Source of the DNA: Cladopsammia gracilis
Taxonomy: Eukaryota > Cnidaria > Anthozoa > Scleractinia > Dendrophylliidae
Length of the DNA: 64,000 nt
Assembly (NCBI GenBank): GCA_022457155.1
Contig: JAJGOT010000021.1
Span: 1,218,501 to 1,282,500 of the forward strand
Direction: 5' to 3'
Shown: piece by piece, positions 55,302 to 64,000 of the stretch
Layout of the letters: the number at the start of each line of letters is the position of its first letter
Position numbering within the stretch: the first letter of the stretch is position 1
Made by a program: the position numbers and the translations under genes
The notes under the pieces: model-generated
Seen by the model: only the letters and a program-made list of their open reading frames with translations
What the model was told of the DNA's origin: nothing
Database searches by the model: none

Positions 55302-55477
55302 GTGGCGTGTTTATTTTTTGAGCCATTTTTGTTTGTATTTCGTTTGTTTGTTTGTTTGTTTCAAAAAAATATCTTTAGTTGTAAAATTGTCATAGTGGAT
55401 CCAAAAGTAAGCCATTGTCACGATATTTGTATCTGTGTTATCTGCTGTTTATCTGTTTCTTTCTTGTTACCATCGTC

Positions 55478-55549
55478 AGCAGAGTGGCGCAGTGGAAGCG
55501 TGCTGGGCCCATAACCCAGAGGTCCGAGGATCAAAACCTCGCTCTGCTA
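55478..55549 (+). tRNA. Initiator tRNA-Met(CAT)
   Basis: Intact 72-nt copy, sequence as at 52559-52630, all stems paired. T run at 55559. Confidence 0.92.
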
Positions 55550-55752
55550 AATAAGAAGTTTTTCTTTCTTTGTGCATTTTTAGTTATTTAGCTTTAAGTT
55601 GGTGTGTTTTTTTGTGACCGTCTTTATTTGTGCATTTTTTTCCAAAATTCTCGTTCGTTTGCGAAATTTTCTGAGCGGATCCAAATTAAGCAAACTGTTC
55701 TTACAACATTTTTAGCTGTAATAACTGTTGTTTTTCTGTTATTTTCATCAAT

Positions 55753-55830
55753 AGCAGAGTGGCGCAGTGTAAGCGTGCTGTGGGCCAACAAACCCGCCAG
55801 AGGTCTGAGGATCAAACCCTTGTTCTGCTA
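55753..55830 (+). pseudogene. Initiator tRNA-Met-like, expanded arm, anticodon lost
   Basis: 78 nt with the six-base arm expansion. CAT is changed (gggccaacaaaccc), and the T arm and acceptor carry further changes (cccttgttctgct). A pseudogene. Confidence 0.85.
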
Positions 55831-56034
55831 TTGTTTTTTTTTTTCATTCTTTTATGATATGAAATCAATTTAGAAGCATATAAAAACAATCTAAATAAGA
55901 TTCAATTAGTGTTTTTTTTATTTACTGTTTTTCAGTTTGTTTTGAACGCGTTGTTGTAAAAACCACTTGTTCTTCTTCATCCTCACAGCTGATGTAAAAA
56001 TAAACAGTTATTAGGACAAACACTTTTACATCGT

Positions 56035-56106
56035 AGCAGAGTGGCGCAGTGGAAGCGTGCTGGGCCCATAACCCAGAGGTCCGAGGATCAAAACCTCGCT
56101 CTGCTA
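56035..56106 (+). tRNA. Initiator tRNA-Met(CAT)
   Basis: Intact 72-nt copy with a very strong terminator (a run of about 15 T from 56109) and the shared upstream flank. Confidence 0.93.
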
Positions 56107-57203
56107 ATTTTTTTTTTTTTTTTCGTATTTCATTGGTTTCTTTGTGTGTTAACGGTCATTTTAGGAATTTGAGTTTCGAATTAACAATCAATTAACAGTC
56201 TTTTTTACAATAATTTACAATAAAACCATCAACTTTATTCTTCAACTCGTGTTTTTATTCTGGCCCTGAGAAGGTTACATCAGTTAAACACTGACGCTCT
56301 TTTAGTTAGCGGTGAATGATAAACCTAATTTTCAATTCCAGTTTGACTGTTAGATAAATTTTAAAAGATTCATGACCTTTTTCTTTAGGACATGAAGATG
56401 AGTTCGTGCCGAAACACCTCCAAAATAAAAACATGCACTGTTAACCTCGGATGTACAAGTGGTGGTTTTCTCCGATATTTTCAATACCATTTACGATTAG
56501 CACATGCTGTTTTCAGTAGCTGTTCGTTTATCCTTTTAATAAGAAATATTTTGGTAAAGTTTGGCGACAACCAGTTGCTATGGTAACCAGATATGACGTC
56601 ATAAGTAACATATGGTCAAGCCGTATTTGAAAAAAAATGCGTGTTTTTCACCTTTTTTCAGTTAAAAAAACGTATAAAATACTACCAAAAGCATCAAAAT
56701 TTTAATTATATGTTAGTTTGCAACTCTAGCAAACAATATTTGCAATTTCCGCATTTTTCCGATAAATTTGAATTTTTAGTAAAATCCAAGATGGCGGCCG
56801 TTTTGGTGGCCATTTTGGATGACGTCATGGACCCACAGTAGCGCCACAACCCATAATATTTACCTTATCTTGTAGAGAACATCGCGGGCTATCTATTAGA
56901 TACAAAATATTTCCGACACATTACAACATCGCAAAAACCCAAGGGGGGTTGTAGCAACCCCCCCCCCCCCCCCCACCCTTGTACCACGGTGGGGGTATAA
57001 GTTTGCGTGTACGTCCCAGGGTTAATGATGTTGTCTCCGAAGAAATTGTTGAAATCATTCAAACGGGCCTTTATGTCTTTGTTGTCATTAAACTTTTTTT
57101 TACAAAACTGACCAGTTTCTAGGCAACAGTTTAATTCATATACATATATGACATCGCACCCGCTTTTTTAATTTCTTTGTTCTGTTTATGTCAGTACTTA
57201 TAA
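56107..57203. other. Duplicated spacer with dispersed repeat and C tract
   Basis: Holds the unit that recurs after several tRNA groups: aagattcatgacctttttct, agtttggcgacaaccagttg, ccaagatggcggcc at 56788, the string aacccataatatttacctta and an 18-C tract at 56959, then the conserved 5' flank of the Ser gene (ttctgtttatgt.agtactta). No protein gene. Confidence 0.6.
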
Positions 57204-57284
57204 GAAGTCGTGGCCGAGTGGTTAAGGCGATGGACTAGAAATCCATTGGGGTCTCCCGCGCAGGTTCGAATCCTGCCGACTACG
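57204..57284 (+). pseudogene. tRNA-Ser(AGA), degenerate
   Basis: 81 nt. Acceptor gaagtcg has A2 against A71, and the variable arm has lost one C (tctcccgcg). Anticodon AGA and both boxes are kept. Probably a weak or dead copy. Confidence 0.7.
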
Positions 57285-57304
57285 GTGTTATTTTTGTAGT
57301 AGTT

Positions 57305-57330
57305 TAGAGGATCAAAACCTCACTCTGCTA
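57305..57330 (+). pseudogene. Initiator tRNA-Met 3' fragment
   Basis: Only the T arm and acceptor 3' strand remain (gaggatcaaaacctcactct), joined directly to Ser 3' flank, a junction inside a tRNA sequence. Confidence 0.75.
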
Positions 57331-57511
57331 ATGTTTTCTGTCTTTTTTATGATGTGAAAGTAATTTAGATGCATGTAAAAAAATTCTAAATGAGATTCAA
57401 TGAGTGTTCAGTTTATTTTTGAACGTGTTGTTGTAAAAACCTCTTGTTCTTCTTCATTTTCACAGCTGATGTAAATGTAAATCGTTATTTGGACAAACAC
57501 ATTTGCATCCT

Positions 57512-57556
57512 AGCATAGTGGCGCAGAGGTCCGAGAATCAAAACCTCGCTGTGCTG
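57512..57556 (+). pseudogene. Initiator tRNA-Met with anticodon arm deleted
   Basis: agcatagtggcgcag is joined to aggtccgagaatcaaaacct; the whole anticodon arm is missing. Confidence 0.85.
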
Positions 57557-57761
57557 AGAAGTTTTTCCTTCGTTTTGTATTTTAGTTTTTCAGATTTAGG
57601 GTGGAGTGTTTATTTTTTTGGCCATTTGTGTTTGTTTATTGTTTGTTTCAAAAATATATCTTTAGTTTTGAAATTTTCACAGTGGATCCGAAAGTAAGCC
57701 GTTGTCACAATATTTTTACCTGTATTTTCTGCTGTTTGTCTGTTTCTTTCTTTTCATTGTA

Positions 57762-57836
57762 AGCAGAATAACGCAGTGGAAACGTGTTGGGCCCATAACC
57801 CAGAGGTCCGAAGAGGATCAAAACCTCGCTCTGCTA
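57762..57836 (+). pseudogene. Initiator tRNA-Met, mutated
   Basis: 75 nt. A box damaged (agcagaataacgcag), three-base insertion in the T arm (ccgaagaggatc), anticodon CAT kept. Confidence 0.75.
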
Positions 57837-58038
57837 CAAAGTTCTTCTCTCCTTTTGCATGTTTACTTATTTAGACTTAGGTTGGTGTGTTGTTTTTTTT
57901 GTGACCGTCTTCATGTGTTCATTTTTTGCAAAATTCTCGTTCGTTTGCGAAATTTTCACAGCGGATCCGAATTAAGGAAACCGTTTTCACAACATTTGTA
58001 ACTGTAATATCTTCTGTTTTTCTGTTCTTTTCATCGAT

Positions 58039-58110
58039 AGCAGAGTGGCGCAGCGGAAGCGTGCTGGGCCCATAACCCAGAGGTCCGAGGATCAAAACCT
58101 CGCTCTACTA
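58039..58110 (+). tRNA. Initiator tRNA-Met(CAT), acceptor mismatch
   Basis: 72 nt, anticodon arm intact, D arm cagcgga (C for T). The 3' acceptor strand reads ctctact, leaving one C-A mismatch. T run at 58112. Confidence 0.75.
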
Positions 58111-58642
58111 ATTTTTTTTGTACTTCATTGCTTTCTTTGTGTGTTAACGGTCATTTTAGCAATTTGAATTTGGAATTATCGAAAAATTAACAGTCTTTTT
58201 TACAATAATTTACAACAAAAACATGAGCTTTATGCTCCAACTCATGTTTTCATTCTTGCCTTGAGAAGATCATATCAGTTAAGCACTGACGCTCTTTTAG
58301 TTGTCGATGAATGATTAACCTTTTAATTTTCCATTCCAGTTTGACCGTTGGACAAAATTTGAAAGATTCATGACCTTTTTCTTTAGGACATGAAGATGAA
58401 TTCGTGCCGAAAACACTCTCAAAATAAAATACATGCACAGTTACTATTGGCTCCGAAGAAAATGTTGAAATTATTCAAAAGGGCCTTTATGTCTTTGTTG
58501 TTTTTTAAAAAAACATATTTTTAATAACCGACCAGTTTCAAGGCAACGTTTACGGTCCATTTGTTTAATTAATTCATAGGCATATATGGAATTGCACCCG
58601 CCTTTTTAATTCCTTTTTTTCTGTTTATGTTGGTACTTATAA

Positions 58643-58724
58643 GTAGTCGTGGCCGAGTGGTTAAGGCGATGGACTAGAAATCCATTGGTGTCTCCCCGCG
58701 CAGGTTCGAATCCTGCCGACTACG
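58643..58724 (+). tRNA. tRNA-Ser(AGA)
   Basis: 82 nt, acceptor fully paired. One change in the variable arm (ttggtgtctcc), anticodon AGA, terminator tttt at 58733. Confidence 0.9.
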
Positions 58725-59138
58725 GTGTTATTCTTTTAGTAGTTTAACCAATGGATACGGTAAGATACACAACAATAAAATTCTCGGAACGAACCAAAGG
58801 ATGCGTGTAAAAATTCTAATTATTATTTTTGAAGCCTTCCCTCCCAAAAGATTTTTAAAGACGATTAAGCATGCTATCAGTCTTAGAACAGAGATAGCTT
58901 ATACCCTTCCCAGAATACCATTCGGTCGTTTCATTCCAGATTTATACATTTTTACCGACGTTCTTCCGATAAGTTGAATACTGAAAAAGCATTTAATAAG
59001 TTTTATTTCGTTTTGTTTCTCAACGCTGTTGTTTTATATATTGAGATATTGACTACAACTTTTGGAAGGTTAAAAAGCTAGGACACATTGTAAGATCTGT
59101 TCTTTATTTGTTGTAATAAGATTTTTTTTTTCATCGTT

Positions 59139-59216
59139 AGCAGAGTGGCGCAGTGGAAGCGCGCTGTGGGCCCATAAACCCCCCAGAGGTCCGAGGATCA
59201 AAACCTCGCTCTGCTA
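59139..59216 (+). pseudogene. Initiator tRNA-Met-like, expanded anticodon arm
   Basis: 78 nt. The arm gctgtgggcccataaaccccccag is six bases longer than normal. Acceptor and T arm perfect, and T run at 59221. Because the rest is intact it may still be transcribed. Confidence 0.75.
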
Positions 59217-59442
59217 ATGGTTTTTTTTTCTGTTTTTATGATATTAAATCAATATAGCTGCATTTAAAAAAAACTAAATAAGATTCAATGAGTGTTTCTT
59301 TTTATTAACTAATTGATTTATTTATTTCTTTACTGTTTTTCAGTTCGTTTTTGAAAGTGTTGTTGAAAAACCACTTGTTCTTCTTCATTCTCACAGCTGA
59401 TGTAAAGATAAATCGTTATTAGGACAAACACCTTTGCATCCT

Positions 59443-59514
59443 AGCAGAGTGGCGCAGTGGAAGCGTGCTGGGCCCATAACCCAGAGGTCCGAGGATCAAA
59501 ACCTCGCTCTGCTA
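59443..59514 (+). tRNA. Initiator tRNA-Met(CAT)
   Basis: Intact 72-nt copy with shared upstream flank and T run at 59520. Confidence 0.92.
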
Positions 59515-59714
59515 AGACGTTTTTCCTTCTGTTTGTATTTTAGTTTTTTAGATTCAGGATGAAATGTTTATTTTTTGGGCCATTTTTGTTTGTTTATTGT
59601 TTGTTTGTTTTTTTCAAAAAATATCTTAAGTTGTGAAATTTTCATAGTGGATCCAAAAGTAAGCCATTGTCAAAATATTTTTACTTGTATTTTCTGCTGT
59701 TTATCTATTACGTT

Positions 59715-59768
59715 AGCAGAGTAGCGCAGTGGAAGCGTGCTGTGCCCATAATCCAGCGGTACAGGATC
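59715..59768 (+). pseudogene. Initiator tRNA-Met pseudogene, truncated
   Basis: agcagagtagcgcagtggaa with tgtgcccataatccagcgg, then lost in unrelated sequence. Confidence 0.8.
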
Positions 59769-59952
59769 TCTGTTTGCATTTTTAATTATTTTGATTTAGG
59801 TTGGTGTGTTTTCTTTGTGACCGTCTTTATTTGTTCATTTTTCCAAAACTCTCGTTCGTTTGCGAAATTTTCACAGCGGATCCAAATTAAGTAAACTGTT
59901 TTCACAACATTTTTAGCTCCAATATCTTCTGTTTTTCTGTTCTTGTCATCGA

Positions 59953-60004
59953 TAGCCCATCATCAATAACCCAGAGGTCCGATGATCAAAACCTCGCTCT
60001 GCTA
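59953..60004 (+). pseudogene. Initiator tRNA-Met 3' part
   Basis: The 5' half is replaced by agcccatcatca; the rest (ataacccagaggtccga to ctctgcta) is kept. Its 3' flank is the same as that of the copy at 62998. Confidence 0.8.
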
Positions 60005-60063
60005 TTTTTGTTTCGTATTTCATTGGTTTCTTTGTGTGCTGACGGTCACTTTAGCAGTTTGAG

Positions 60064-60234
60064 TTTGCACGATGACGTCATTTGACTACTACTACCTGAA
60101 TTCATTTCGTTTTTCCTTCTTATTTAAATTTGGTAATCTCAGTGCGGTTTAAATAACAATAGCCCTAATTTGCACTACAAAACAAAACACTGAAGGATTC
60201 TGGTAGTAGTAGTCAAATGACGTCATCGTGCAAA
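60064..60234. mobile_element. Hairpin MITE, CACGATGACGTCATTTGAC termini (copy 1)
   Basis: Left tttgcacgatgacgtcattt and its inverse at the right end, each continuing through gactactactacc. The interior is AT-rich. A second copy is at 63152-63320. Confidence 0.85.
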
Positions 60235-60956
60235 TGGCCTATTAACGATCAATTAACCCTCGGTCGAAGAAGACCATCTAAGATTAGCACATGCTGTTTC
60301 TAGTAGCTGTTCATTTTTCCTTGAGACACAGTTTGGTAAAGTTTGGCGACAACCAGTTGCTATGGTAACGAGATATGACGTCATAAGTAACATGAAGTCA
60401 ACCCATTTTTAAATAAAAATGCATGTTTTCACCAATTTTTTCAGCGAAAAAAACTTATAAAATGCTACCAAAATCATCAAAATGTTTAATTGTATGTTAT
60501 TTTGCAACGCTAGCAAACAATATTTGCAATTTCCGCATTTTCCCGATAAATTTGAATTTTTAGTAAAATCCAAGATGGCGGCCATCTCGGCCGCCATTTT
60601 GGATGACGTCACGGACCCCAGCAGCGCCACAACAGTAGTTGTATAAGCCCATATGGGCAAATTTATGCATTGTGTTCTGTTTGGCCAACAGGTCGAAATC
60701 CAGCTATCTGATTGGTGGAATCGTACCACGTGACTTTTTTGCATAATATTTGCGTGGGATAATTTATGCAAACGCGCGTAGATCCACGCAAAGAACAATG
60801 GCTGACATAATATTCGCGCGTGAACCCCAAGCGCAATTGAAACTCTTGAAAGGGGGTACGAGTAGTGGTTTGCCCTAGTTTTGGGCTTTTTTCCGAAGAT
60901 TAATTTATTCATTAAAACAATAGGTCGGAATTTCCGAAGACAATCGTAACCCTTGG

Positions 60957-61790
60957 TCTATTCAAAAATCCAAAGTGTCACATCCATGTTGTCCCACATG
61001 GAAGAGAAAGGTCCGCATCACCTTCGCGTCTGCAGATTCCGCCTTCAAGTGTTTGGAAGATGGTGTCAAGTTCAACGACTCCCGTCTTCCCGTTCAGTCT
61101 GCTGACCCCCGTTCGTGGTCTATGTGCGTGACTGTCCAAGTGAAGTGTCCGACGCTGCCGTGAGGGAAAGTCTCGATGTCCATCCTCAGGGAGATTTCAT
61201 CTGTCCTTCGTGTGGCGGGCTTCGACTGCCGAGTGTGGTACGCTGGCCAGCCCTCCGTGTGTCCCATTTGCCGGAAGCCTGGTCACCGTGTGAAGCAGTG
61301 CCCCGACCACGGGAAGTGCCGTCGCTGCCACAAGCCCGGCCATGTTGCCCGACAGTGCAGGAGGGCCTGGGGTTCCGCTTCGGCGCCGCCCTCTGGCCGG
61401 ACTGCTGCTGCCGGGCCAGCCTTGACGGTTCGTGCTCCCCCTCGCCCTCCCGCTGTCCAGCCGGATGCCGGAACCACTGACCCGCCGTCCGCTGATATGG
61501 ACTCTTGCTCTGAGAGTGAGGTGTCCCTTCTGGAAGATGACCTCGCGGTGGCCCGTTCTATCCCACCTGGTTCCATCAGCCCACGGCGCACGCGATCCTT
61601 TGGTAAGGCCCGGTCCCCCTCTAGGGTGGAGGACAGGGAAGACCGGGTTGTGGGAGAGCATCACAGTGCTCGCACTCCCAGTCAGGGTTCAGTTCCTCTT
61701 AAGCAGATAGCCGTCAACCCACACCGTGGTTGTTGCAGCCCCCCTTGGGTTTTTGCGATGTTGCAATATGATTTTACATCTAATAGATAG
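60957..61790 (+). pseudogene. CCHC zinc-knuckle ORF with frameshifts (retroelement ORF1/ZCCHC3-like)
   Basis: Three successive plus frames form one broken protein. KVRITFASADSAFKCLEDG with SRLPVQSADPRSW (to about 61115) is followed by VYVRDCPSEVSDAAVRESL (to about 61170), then by the frame from 61176. That last frame has two zinc knuckles, CPICRKPGHRVKQC and CRRCHKPGHVARQC, and a disordered P/S/R-rich tail to 61790. This order resembles the ORF1/gag-like or ZCCHC3-type nucleic-acid-binding proteins often carried by LINE-related elements. Two frameshifts make it a pseudogene. The stretch is clearly GC-richer than its surroundings, a sign of separate origin. It lies between two direct copies of a 140-bp segment (60631 and 61835). 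Confidence 0.75.
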
Positions 61791-62499
61791 CCCGCGATGT
61801 GCTCTACACGATAAGGTAAATATTATGGGTTGTGAGTAGTAGTATAAGCCCATATGGGCAAGGTTATGCATTGGGTTCTGATTGGCTAACAGGTCGAAAT
61901 CCAGCTATCTGATTGGTGGAATCGTACCACGTGACTTTTTTGCATAATATTATTTGCGTTGGATAATTTATGAAGCTTGTCCTCCCAGACCTCACGACGG
62001 TGTGGGTTGGGTGGGTATAAATTTGCGTGTACGTCCGAGGGTTAAGTTAAAGAGTCTTTTTTACAAAAATTTACAATAAAAACATGAGCTTTATGCTTCC
62101 TCATGTTTTCATTCTGGCCCTGAGAAGGTTCCATCAGTTAAGCACTGACGCTCTTTTAGTTAGCGGTGAATGATTAACCTTTTAATTTTCCATTCCAGTT
62201 TGACTGTTAGACAAACTTTGAAAGATTCATGACCTTTTTCTTTAGGACATGAAGATGAATACGTGCCGAAACACCTCCAAAATAAAATTCATGCACAGTT
62301 AATGTTGGCTCCGAAGAAAATGTTGAAATCATTCAAAAGGGCCTTTATGTCTTTGTTGTTATCAAAACATTTTTTTTAATAAACCGACCAGTTTCAAGGC
62401 AACGTTTACGGTCCATTTGTTTAATTAATTCATATGCATATATGGAATCGCACCCGCTTTTTTAGCTCCTTTTTTTTCTGTTTATGTTGGTACTTAAAA

Positions 62500-62581
62500 G
62501 TAGTCGTGGCCAAGTGGTTAAGGCGATGGACTAGAAATCCACTGGGGTCTCCCCGCGCAGGTTCGAACCCTGCCGACTACG
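62500..62581 (+). tRNA. tRNA-Ser(AGA)
   Basis: 82 nt. A box ggccaagtgg (one change), anticodon stem atcca/ctgg with one change, T arm ggttcgaaccc paired, acceptor perfect, terminator tttt at 62590. Confidence 0.85.
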
Positions 62582-62997
62582 GTGTTATTCTTTTAGTAGT
62601 TTAAGCAATGGATACGGCACGATACACTACAATAAAATTCTCGGAACGAACCGAAGGATGTGTGTAAAAATTCTAATTATTATTTTTGAAGCCTTCCCTC
62701 CCAAAAGATTTTTATAGACGATTAAGCATGCTATCAGTCTTAGAACAGAGATAGCTTATACCCTTCCCAGAATACCATTCGGTCGTTTCATTCCAGATTT
62801 ATACATTTTTACCGACGTTCTTTCGATAAGTTGAATACTGAAAAAGCATTTAATAAGTTTTATTTCGTTTTGTTTCTCAACGCTGTTGTTTTATATATTG
62901 AGATATTGACTACAACTTTTGGAAGGTTAAAAAGCCAGGACACATTGTAAGATCTGCTGTTTATTTGTTGTAATAAGTTTTTTTTTTGTTCATCGTT

Positions 62998-63075
62998 AGC
63001 AGAGTGGTGCAGTGGAAGCGTGCTGTGGGCCCATAAACCCGCCAGAGGTCCGAGGATCAAAACCTCGCTCTGCTA
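62998..63075 (+). pseudogene. Initiator tRNA-Met-like, expanded anticodon arm
   Basis: 78 nt. The arm gctgtgggcccataaacccgccag has the six-base expansion; A box agtggtgcagtgg has one change. Upstream flank as at 59139, downstream flank as at 60005. Confidence 0.75.
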
Positions 63076-63151
63076 TTTTTGTTTCGTATTTCATTGGTTT
63101 CTTTGTGTACTGACGGTAACTTTAGCAGTTTGAGTTTCGAATAGGACATTT

Positions 63152-63320
63152 TCACGATGACGTCATTTGACTACTACTACCAGAATTCATTTCGTTTTTC
63201 CTTTCTTATTTAAATTTTGTAATCCCAGTGCGGTTTAAATAACAATAGCCCTAATTTGCACTACAAAACAAAAAACTGAAGGATTCTGGTAGTAGTAGTC
63301 AAATGACGTCATCGTGCAAA
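63152..63320. mobile_element. Hairpin MITE, CACGATGACGTCATTTGAC termini (copy 2)
   Basis: Near-identical to 60064-60234, located at the same place in the duplicated unit. Confidence 0.85.
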
Positions 63321-64000
63321 TGGCCTATTAACGATCAATTAACCCTCCGACGAACAAGGGGAATGGTTGCACACCCCCTCCCCCTTAAGGTTTTTCTCCG
63401 ATATTTTCAAGACCATCTAAGATTAGCACATGCTGTTTCTAGTAGCTGTTCATTTTTCCTTGAGACACAGTTTGGTAAAGTTTGGCGACAACCAATTGCT
63501 ATGGTAACGAGATATGACGTCATAAGTAACATGAAGTCAAACCATTTTTAAATAAAGATGCGTGTTTTCACCTTTTTTCAGCGAAAAAAACATATAAAAT
63601 GCTACCAAAAGCATCAAAATGTTTAATTGTACGTTATTTTGCAACGCTACCAAACCATATTTGCAATTTCCGCATTTTCTCGATAAATTTGTATTTTTAG
63701 TAAAATCCAAGATGGCGGCCATCTCGGCCGCCATTTTGGATGACCTCACGGAACCCAGCAGCGCCACAACAGTAGTAGTATAAGCTCATATGGGCAAATT
63801 TATGCATTGGGTTCTGATTGGCTAACAGGTCGAAATCCAGCTATCTGATTGGTGGAATCGTACCACGCGACTTTTTTGCATAATATTATTTGCGTTGGAT
63901 AATTTATGAAGCTTGTCCTCCCAGACCTCACGACGGTGTGGGTTGGGTGGGTATAAATTTGCGTGTACGTCCGAGGGTTAAGTTAAAGAGTCTTTTTTAC
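63321..64000. other. Repeat spacer, no gene
   Basis: Contains the dispersed segment gtttggcgacaaccaattgc to ccaagatggcggcc (63709) with ggccgccattttgg inverse beside it, then the start of the next 1.94 kb unit. Confidence 0.55.

Larger units (their letters stand above)
61842..64000. repeat. 1.94 kb tandem unit carrying one tRNA-Ser and one Met-like copy
   Basis: gcttgtcctcccagacctca at 61975 recurs at 63911, a 1936-bp period. The similarity starts at gtataagcccatatgggc (61842) and runs off the end of the window. A further partial copy of the leading 140 bp is at 60631. The unit resembles 58150-60640 minus an internal block. Confidence 0.85.

Noticed and set aside
61197..61664. 155-codon minus ORF over the zinc-knuckle region
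   Set aside because: GC-rich shadow; the plus strand carries the two CCHC motifs.

Overview
This is a nuclear window from an intron-rich metazoan genome. The repeat types point to a cnidarian, most likely an anthozoan such as a stony coral: MITEs with long G/C tracts, Tx1- and CR1/L2-type LINE fragments, a Penelope-like fragment, a hammerhead ribozyme and tRNA-derived SINEs. The organism call is inference. The DNA is AT-rich, with gene exons scattered in a matrix of small transposons, palindromes and minisatellites.

Layout. 1-4.9 kb: a 3.4 kb non-autonomous DNA transposon (944-4341) lies just upstream of an orphan last exon (4518-4856) that resembles the tails of the four-TM genes further on. 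5-11.8 kb: repeats, including a hammerhead ribozyme (minus strand, 10089-10131) with a 352 bp tandem duplication, and a long hairpin. 11.88-28.0 kb: a complete six-exon ABCC (MRP4-like) full ABC transporter on the plus strand. The exons join in frame to 1316 residues with two TMDs and two NBDs, and the introns hold SINEs, MITEs and two LINE fragments. 28.4-47.3 kb: a segmental tandem duplication. Each copy carries one four-exon gene for a small four-TM membrane protein (184 codons as modelled). Copy A is interrupted by several transposons whose empty sites are visible in copy B; copy B carries a large 20-bp minisatellite. 48.1 kb: exon 1 of a third paralogue without its other exons. 49-51 kb: MITEs and a Penelope-like element C-terminus. 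51-64 kb: a repeated cluster of tRNA-Ser and initiator tRNA-Met genes and pseudogenes inside duplicated units. It also holds a frameshifted CCHC zinc-knuckle ORF, and a 1.94 kb unit whose next copy runs off the window.

Functional picture. The protein-coding content is one probable organic-anion/cyclic-nucleotide-type exporter and a local family of small tetraspan membrane proteins. The right third is devoted to translation: initiator Met and Ser tRNAs, amplified by duplication and decaying in several copies. No operon-like or dedicated defence system is visible. The most unusual signals are the hammerhead ribozyme, the two non-autonomous elements with 8 bp target duplications and iterated subterminal repeats, and the tRNA array with recombination apparently passing through tRNA bodies.
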